In this document: one piece after another, positions 32,711 through 36,902 of the stretch
Layout of the letters: each line of letters starts with the position of its first letter
Position numbering within the stretch: the stretch's first letter is position 1
From: UMGS1387 sp045539625
GTDB lineage: Bacteria; Bacillota; Clostridia; Oscillospirales; CAG-382
Direction: 5' to 3'
NCBI GenBank assembly: GCA_045539625.1
Contig: JAZQFS010000113.1
Location: 1 to 36,902 of the forward strand
Length of the DNA stretch: 36,902 bases
Made by a program: the position numbers and the translations under genes
Notes under the pieces: generated by a model
Database searches by the model: none
Told to the model about the DNA's origin: nothing
Seen by the model: only the letters and a program-made list of their open reading frames with translations

Positions 32711-33307
32711 ATGAACGAAGAACAGCTCAGAGCACTGAAATTTGATTCTGTTAAGGATAAATTTATCAGGGCATATAAGGACGCCATAACAAGACAGGGA
32801 AGCGAAGAGCTTCTTAACTGGATTGAGAAAACCGACTTTTTTACAGCACCCGCAAGCTCAAAGTTTCATAATGCTTTTGAAGGCGGACTTGCAGAGCATT
32901 CACTTAATGTGTATAATGCAATGATTGATCGCTATAATGACGGTAAGCCGGATGAGTCTATGGCAATAGCGGCACTTTTGCATGATTTGTGTAAGGCTGA
33001 GTTTTATAAGGTCAGCCAGAGAAATGTCAAGAATGAAGCAACAGGACAGTGGGAAAAAGTAAATTATTATATTATCGAGGATAAATTTCCATTCGGTCAT
33101 GGTGAAAAATCCGTGTTTCTCATCGAACGCTTTATGCGTCTTAAGGTAGAGGAAGCTATTGCCATCAGATGGCATATGGGCGGCTTTGATGATGCGGCAA
33201 GAGGCGGAAGCTTTGCCATAAACGGAGCTTTTGAAAAGTATCCTCTTGCAGTAAAATTACACATTGCCGATATTGAAGCAACATATTTGATTGAAAATAA
33301 GGAGTAA
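32711..33307 (+). CDS. HD domain phosphohydrolase
   Basis: A 198-residue soluble protein with an HD-superfamily metal site. H53 and H63 sit in the HNAFEGGLAEHS segment, and the HD pair H91-D92 in ALLHDLCKAEFY. Further His residues are H130 in FGHGEK and H155 in RWHMGG. The FEGGLAEHSLNVY pattern recalls the HD part of YhaM-type 3'-5' exoribonucleases, though the nucleic-acid-binding domain is missing. Substrate unknown; HD proteins usually act on phosphate esters or nucleotides. AAGGAG precedes the ATG. It is first in a short operon with a HAD phosphatase and an EEP hydrolase. Confidence 0.85.
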   Translation: MNEEQLRALKFDSVKDKFIRAYKDAITRQGSEELLNWIEKTDFFTAPASSKFHNAFEGGLAEHSLNVYNAMIDRYNDGKPDESMAIAALLHDLCKAEFYKVSQRNVKNEATGQWEKVNYYIIEDKFPFGHGEKSVFLIERFMRLKVEEAIAIRWHMGGFDDAARGGSFAINGAFEKYPLAVKLHIADIEATYLIENKE

Positions 33308-33310
33308 AAA

Positions 33311-34117
33311 ATGAGTAAGAATGCACTTGATTTAAATTCAAAAAAAGGCTTTATAAGCGATATGGACGGTGTTATCTATCACGGTAACAAAATTCTTGAC
33401 GGTGTTCCTGAGTTTATTAAGTGGCTTAAAGAAAATGATAAGCACTTCCTTTTCTTCACAAACTCGTCTGAACGTTCACCCATTGAGCTTGCTCAAAAGC
33501 TTAAGAGAATGGGCCTTGATGTTGAACCGTCTCACTTCTATACATCTGCACTTGCAACCGCTGACTTTCTTGCAAGTCAGAAGCCCGGCTGTTCTGCATA
33601 TGTTATCGGCGAGCCCGGTCTTATCAACGCTCTTTATGATAAAGGAATTTCAATGAATGACGTTAACCCTGACTATGTTGTAATGGGTGAAACAAGAAAC
33701 TATAATTATGAGAATATCATAAGAGCAGTAAAAATGGTTAATAACGGCGCAAAGCTTATCGGTACAAACCCGGATATGACAGGTCCGTCCGAGCAGGGAC
33801 TTGTGCCTGCAACAAAGGCACTTGTAGCACCTATTGAGCTTTCAACAGGTTGTGTGCCTTACTATGTTGGTAAGCCTAATCCACTTATGATGAAGTCAGG
33901 TATCAAGCTCCTTGGTGTAGCTCCTGAAGATGCAGTAATCTTAGGTGACAGAATGGATACCGATATTGTTGCAGGTATTGAATCGGAAATTGATACGATT
34001 CTTGTTCTTTCGGGCGTTACAAAGCTTGAAGACCTCAGAGCATTCCCTTACAGACCTAAGTATATCTATGAAAATGTTGGTGAAATTATCAAGGGTAATC
34101 CCGTTGATAGAAAATAG
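33311..34117 (+). CDS. HAD-IIA (NagD-like) sugar/nucleotide phosphatase
   Basis: A 268-residue HAD-superfamily hydrolase of the IIA subgroup, related to NagD and AraL. The nucleophile Asp D17 and D19 lie in SDMDGVIYHG. FTNSSERSP gives the second motif, and ILGDRMDTDIVAG the metal-binding motif IV. The cap domain lies between. Enzymes of this group dephosphorylate sugar phosphates or nucleoside monophosphates; the substrate cannot be told here. It starts three bases after the HD gene, with AAGGAG in that gene's end as ribosome site, and is followed by the EEP gene. Confidence 0.93.
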   Translation: MSKNALDLNSKKGFISDMDGVIYHGNKILDGVPEFIKWLKENDKHFLFFTNSSERSPIELAQKLKRMGLDVEPSHFYTSALATADFLASQKPGCSAYVIGEPGLINALYDKGISMNDVNPDYVVMGETRNYNYENIIRAVKMVNNGAKLIGTNPDMTGPSEQGLVPATKALVAPIELSTGCVPYYVGKPNPLMMKSGIKLLGVAPEDAVILGDRMDTDIVAGIESEIDTILVLSGVTKLEDLRAFPYRPKYIYENVGEIIKGNPVDRK

Positions 34118-34129
34118 CGAGGTGTTTTT

Positions 34130-34897
34130 GTGCGCATAATGACAAGCAATATCTGGGGTGACTACTTCGGAAATGAGTGCAACACAAGAAGCAAGGGGCT
34201 TGAAGATACGTATAGAAAATATCTTCCCGATATAATCGGTGTTCAGGAAATAACTGAAGGCTGGTATAATGAAGGACTCTTCGGCAGACTGTCTGACGAG
34301 TACACATTGGTTGAAGGTTGGGTAGGAAATTATACTCCGTTGCTGTTCAGAAAAGCTGCCTTCAATATGGTTGAATGTGGCTGGGAGCACCTTGATAAAA
34401 CTCCTGACCAAAGCAAAAGTATAACTTGGGCAGTTCTTGTGGATAAAGTGACTAAGAAGCTTTTGTGCGTACTTAATACCCATTTCTGGTGGATGGAAAG
34501 AAATGCAGATGACTATGAGCTGCGTAGACTCAATGCCGTTCAGCTTCTTAACAGAATGAATTTGCTTAAAGAAAGATATAACTGCCCCGTAATTGCATTC
34601 GGTGACTTAAACAGCAGACCTGACAGTCCCGCAATAAAGTATCTGTACGAACAGGGAGTGCAATCTTCCTATGACCTTTCAAAAGAGCCTCATAAAATAT
34701 GTACTATCCATGGTAATCCCGAAAGAGGAGAGGATAAGCTTTTCCACGGCAAAAAGACAGAGCTTGATTTTATGAAAACCATAGATCATATTGTTACATA
34801 TAAGGATTTTTACTTTGAAAAACAGGTTGTAGTCGAAGATGGTTGTGTTCTTGACTCTTCCGACCATTCACCTGTGTATGTTGACTTTGAACTTTAA
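34130..34897 (+). CDS. Endonuclease/exonuclease/phosphatase family hydrolase
   Basis: A 255-residue protein of the EEP superfamily. TSNIWG (5-10), the metal-binding Glu E40 in GVQEITEGW, NTHFWW (H118), GDLNSRPDS (D159, N161) and the final SSDHSPV (D245, H246) form a full catalytic set. Such enzymes cleave phosphodiesters or phosphomonoesters in lipids, nucleotides or nucleic acids. No signal peptide is visible, so it is probably cytoplasmic. The start is GTG at 34130, with CGAGGTG upstream. It ends the HD-HAD-EEP operon; a strong terminator follows. Confidence 0.9.
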   Translation: MRIMTSNIWGDYFGNECNTRSKGLEDTYRKYLPDIIGVQEITEGWYNEGLFGRLSDEYTLVEGWVGNYTPLLFRKAAFNMVECGWEHLDKTPDQSKSITWAVLVDKVTKKLLCVLNTHFWWMERNADDYELRRLNAVQLLNRMNLLKERYNCPVIAFGDLNSRPDSPAIKYLYEQGVQSSYDLSKEPHKICTIHGNPERGEDKLFHGKKTELDFMKTIDHIVTYKDFYFEKQVVVEDGCVLDSSDHSPVYVDFEL

Positions 34898-34910
34898 TTG
34901 AAATAATAAA

Positions 34911-34948
34911 GGACGCAGATTTTTATGTCTGCGTCCAATCTTTTTTTT
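34911..34948. terminator. Bidirectional terminator between EEP gene and manA
   Basis: GGACGCAGA (34911-34919) pairs with TCTGCGTCC (34928-34936), followed by a run of eight Ts (34941-34948). T-rich sequence is also present on the minus strand beyond the stem. It separates the converging EEP and manA genes. Confidence 0.92.
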
Positions 34949-34955
34949 GTAAACT

Positions 34956-35909
34956 TTATTTTGCTTTTGATACAATAATCTCGCACTTGTTTCCCTTAAC
35001 CGTAACACCGCTTAATGCTTTGGGAAGAAGATAGGAGTCACCCTTTGAAACTGCGTATTCTTTTCCGTCACACATAATTGAGGCGTTTCCGTCAAGACAG
35101 ATGATGCTTGTCATAGTGCCGCCTTCAATAGACAAATCACAGCCGGTGACAATAAACTTTCCAACCGAGAAAAGCTCACAGTCGCAAAGAATTGTTTTTG
35201 TTTCGTCAACGACCTTGCCCGATATAAAATTGCCGTCAAATTCTGTTTTGATGACTTCGGCAGCTTTTTCTATGTGAAGCTCTCTTTTTTTACCGTCTTT
35301 TCCCACTCTGTCGTAGTCGTACATACGGTAGGTGGTGTTGGAATTCTGCTGGATTTCCGCAATAACAATGCCTTCGCCGATAGCGTGAACAAGACCTGCG
35401 GGGATAAAGAAGCAGTCGCCCTTCTTAACAGGAACAAAGTTGAGCTTTTCGGCAAGCTTGCCTTGCTCGTTGTATTCCAAAAGCTCTTTTGCAGTGGGCT
35501 TTATCTTGTCACAAAGCCCGTAAACAAGACTCGCACCTTCCTTTGCATCAACTATGTACCACATTTCTGTCTTACCTGCATCAAGACCGTTTGCTTTTGC
35601 ATAAGCATCGTCGGGGTGTACCTGCACCGAAAGCTTGTCGTTGGCATCAATAAACTTTATGAGAAGTGGAAAGTCTTCAAAATCTCCGTAAACGTTTTCT
35701 TTGCCTGCCTTTTCAATGTAGGCGTCGAGAGCTGTTCCTGCTTCTTCGCCGTTTTCAATTATGTTTACGCCGTCGGGCCTGCAGGTGGTAATCCAGGCTT
35801 CGGCAATGTTGTCATCGTCACTTTTGTAGCCAAAATTATCTTTGAGATAGTTGCCGCCCCATATGATATATTTTGTGACAGGCTTTAATTTCAGAGGATA
35901 AAATTTCAT
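34956..35909 (-). CDS. manA: Mannose-6-phosphate isomerase, class I type
   Basis: A cupin zinc enzyme that interconverts mannose 6-phosphate and fructose 6-phosphate for mannose use and GDP-mannose synthesis. The 317-residue protein is of the short bacterial type, with IIWGGNYL (15-22), QVHPDD (96-101, metal His H98), KTEMWYIVDA (metal Glu E115), the PAGLVHAIG motif (H175) and a small C-terminal barrel. The start at 35909 is chosen by family start and the GAAAGG upstream; a TTG at 35927 is in frame but would include the ribosome site. It stands alone on the minus strand, divergent from the small ORF at 35992. Confidence 0.93.
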   Translation of the reverse strand: MKFYPLKLKPVTKYIIWGGNYLKDNFGYKSDDDNIAEAWITTCRPDGVNIIENGEEAGTALDAYIEKAGKENVYGDFEDFPLLIKFIDANDKLSVQVHPDDAYAKANGLDAGKTEMWYIVDAKEGASLVYGLCDKIKPTAKELLEYNEQGKLAEKLNFVPVKKGDCFFIPAGLVHAIGEGIVIAEIQQNSNTTYRMYDYDRVGKDGKKRELHIEKAAEVIKTEFDGNFISGKVVDETKTILCDCELFSVGKFIVTGCDLSIEGGTMTSIICLDGNASIMCDGKEYAVSKGDSYLLPKALSGVTVKGNKCEIIVSKAK

Positions 35910-35991
35910 TTTGCAAAATCCTTTCAAAGTGTATTATTTTTAAATTTTAGGAAAATACTATAATCACCAAACAGAAAAGGAGTAAAAACCA

Positions 35992-36144
35992 ATGTCAGGT
36001 AAGAATTCTAAGAATAAGTCCGAAACAAATGAACAGACTCAGCAGCTTTACGTAAATAAGACTGAAAATAAGTCTGAAAACAAAGCTGAAAACAAGAACG
36101 GCAAATCCTCAACCGACTGCAAGAACTCCAAAAACTGCAAGTAA
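35992..36144 (+). CDS. Small Lys/Asn/Glu-rich protein of unknown function
   Basis: A 50-residue open frame from ATG to TAA. AAAGGAG (35976-35982) is nine bases upstream, a consensus -10 TATAAT (35959-35964) lies before it, and a terminator follows. The product is highly polar and low-complexity. It is made almost wholly of Lys, Asn, Ser, Glu, Thr and Gln, with ENK repeated three times in the middle and Cys near the end (TDCKNSKNCK). It has no membrane segment and probably no stable fold. I do not recognise a family. The complete gene-like layout supports it as real, but expression is not shown. Confidence 0.6.
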   Translation: MSGKNSKNKSETNEQTQQLYVNKTENKSENKAENKNGKSSTDCKNSKNCK

Positions 36145-36170
36145 CCGTTAACTGCATTTTCTACGAAAGC

Positions 36171-36203
36171 GAGCTTCCGTCACAGGAGGCTCTTTTCTTG
36201 TTT
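36171..36203 (+). terminator. Terminator after the small protein gene
   Basis: GAGCTTCC (36171-36178) pairs with GGAGGCTC (36185-36192) with one G-T pair and a 6-base loop, followed by T-rich TTTTCTTGTTTT. It lies 27 bases after the small ORF stop and is suitably placed to end that transcript. Confidence 0.75.
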
Positions 36204-36243
36204 TCAGTATACCACTTTTTGCTAGTTTAGTCAATATAAAAAA

Positions 36244-36263
36244 ACTGCCGAAAAAACGGCAGT
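36244..36263 (-). terminator. Terminator of the E2-like acyltransferase gene
   Basis: ACTGCCG (36244-36250) and CGGCAGT (36257-36263) form a 7-bp stem with a six-base A loop. On the minus strand it is followed by a T-run (complement of the A-run at about 36238-36243). It lies seven bases beyond the stop of the minus-strand gene. Confidence 0.8.
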
Positions 36264-36270
36264 AAAAATA

Positions 36271-36902
36271 CTATTTGATGTCTTCAACAACACTTTCGGG
36301 CGGAAGAGTGAGCTGCTCGGGATTTTCAAGTAATCTTTTGAATTTCTTGAAGGCTGTGGCATAGTAGTGCCCGTCGCAGATTCTTTCATCACACACAACA
36401 GTAAAATCTATGTAACGTTTTCTTTCAACCTCGCCGTCCTTGTTTATCTCATACTCGTTTCTTTTTGCACCCATGGCAAGGAATACAGGCATATTTCCGA
36501 AATCATATAAATGATGATATACGGGCGGTATGCCCAAAGAGCCTAAGTTTGTCATAAAGATTGAGCCGTGGAATGGGCTGAGTTTTGTGAGAAAGCGGGG
36601 AAGAAGTCCGAAGTAATCAAGAAAATTAATAAATCCTATGGCTGTTCTGAGAATAAATCTTGGAAGCTTGGTCAAAACCTTGGCTGCAGTGTCCATGCTG
36701 TTGCTGTCATCTTCGCCTTTGTTGGCTTCGATTTCGTCATCAAGAAGCTTATATACATCATCAAGAGTATCGGTAACCTTGGGATATATTTTGATAACGG
36801 TTTCAGGAGCGTTTAGTGACAGCTCTTTTTTTATAACCATACATATTTCTATGTTGTTTCTTGCGTAAAGCCGTTGACCTCTGATGAACCTGTTGACGCC
36901 GG
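36271..36902 (-). CDS. 2-oxoacid dehydrogenase E2-like acyltransferase, 5' end outside window
   Basis: The frame stays open to the right edge (GVNRFIRGQRLYARNNIEIC before the ATG at 36840), so the gene is truncated here and at least 209 residues of its C-terminal part are present. It resembles the CAT/E2 catalytic domain, with IFMTNLGSLGIPPVYHH and a central helical part. A lipoyl domain is not visible in the part shown. In ordinary E2 enzymes the catalytic site is DHRxxDG; here it reads DERICDGH, with Glu in the place of the catalytic His and DG kept. The substrate is unknown. The call rests on fold-level motifs. Confidence 0.75.
   Translation of the reverse strand, partial: GVNRFIRGQRLYARNNIEICMVIKKELSLNAPETVIKIYPKVTDTLDDVYKLLDDEIEANKGEDDSNSMDTAAKVLTKLPRFILRTAIGFINFLDYFGLLPRFLTKLSPFHGSIFMTNLGSLGIPPVYHHLYDFGNMPVFLAMGAKRNEYEINKDGEVERKRYIDFTVVCDERICDGHYYATAFKKFKRLLENPEQLTLPPESVVEDIK

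Noticed and set aside
1..36902. Insertion sequences, CRISPR arrays, phage genes, tRNA or rRNA genes
   Set aside because: Reading both strands gave no transposase or integrase motifs, no spaced direct repeats, and no recognisable tRNA or rRNA.

Overview
The window looks like a chromosomal core region of a low-to-moderate GC, probably spore-forming and fermentative member of the Clostridia, most likely the Oscillospiraceae/Ruminococcaceae side. The reasons are the ylmE-sepF-yggT-ylmH-divIVA-ileS order, the dgt-dnaG-rpoD order, a YlmC/YmxH-type sporulation protein, a split transketolase, acetate kinase, and a sodium-pumping biotin-dependent decarboxylase cluster. I see no mobile element, CRISPR array, rRNA or tRNA gene. 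Gene density is high, many genes overlap by 1 to 8 bases, and no gene-free stretch exceeds about 260 bases. The family calls come from reading motifs by eye; no database search was run.

Layout. Bases 1-240 hold three tandem hairpins, the last a clear terminator, then a strong promoter. From 241 to 15029 runs a long co-directional block: cca, a DMT transporter, miaA, an HlyD-like membrane protein, ylmE, sepF, yggT, ylmH, divIVA, ileS, lspA, rluD, both transketolase halves and ackA, closed by a terminator at about 15051-15087. A small DUF1294 membrane protein follows. A second strong promoter (15470-15498) starts a five-gene carboxyltransferase/sodium-pump operon (15570-20580). It encodes an acyl-CoA carboxyltransferase-like subunit, OadG, a biotin carrier, OadB and a pyruvate/oxaloacetate carboxyltransferase. 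After a bidirectional terminator come ylmC (minus) and hflX (plus), then the macromolecular synthesis block dgt-dnaG-rpoD-mtnN-PBP2-DUF3810, ending in a bidirectional terminator at 30573-30604. prmC and a DUF1385 (YqhQ) protein lie on the minus strand. An HD-HAD-EEP hydrolase trio lies on the plus strand with its own promoter and terminator. The window ends with manA (minus), a 50-residue lysine/asparagine-rich small protein (plus) and a 5'-truncated E2-like acyltransferase (minus).

How the genes fit together. The first block combines tRNA maturation (cca, miaA, ileS), division-site assembly (sepF, yggT, ylmH, divIVA), envelope lipoprotein processing (lspA) and central carbon flow (transketolase to acetate kinase). 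The carboxyltransferase operon has the subunit set of a propionibacterial-type transcarboxylase (12S-like, 5S-like, 1.3S-like) joined to the membrane subunits of a sodium-pumping decarboxylase. It is the most interesting metabolic module here. Other points worth a second look are a near-consensus promoter inside an unusual insertion in ylmE, an HlyD-like protein in the division cluster with no transporter partner, PBP2 coupled to a DUF3810 metallopeptidase-like gene, the small polar protein, and an E2-like enzyme lacking the usual catalytic histidine.
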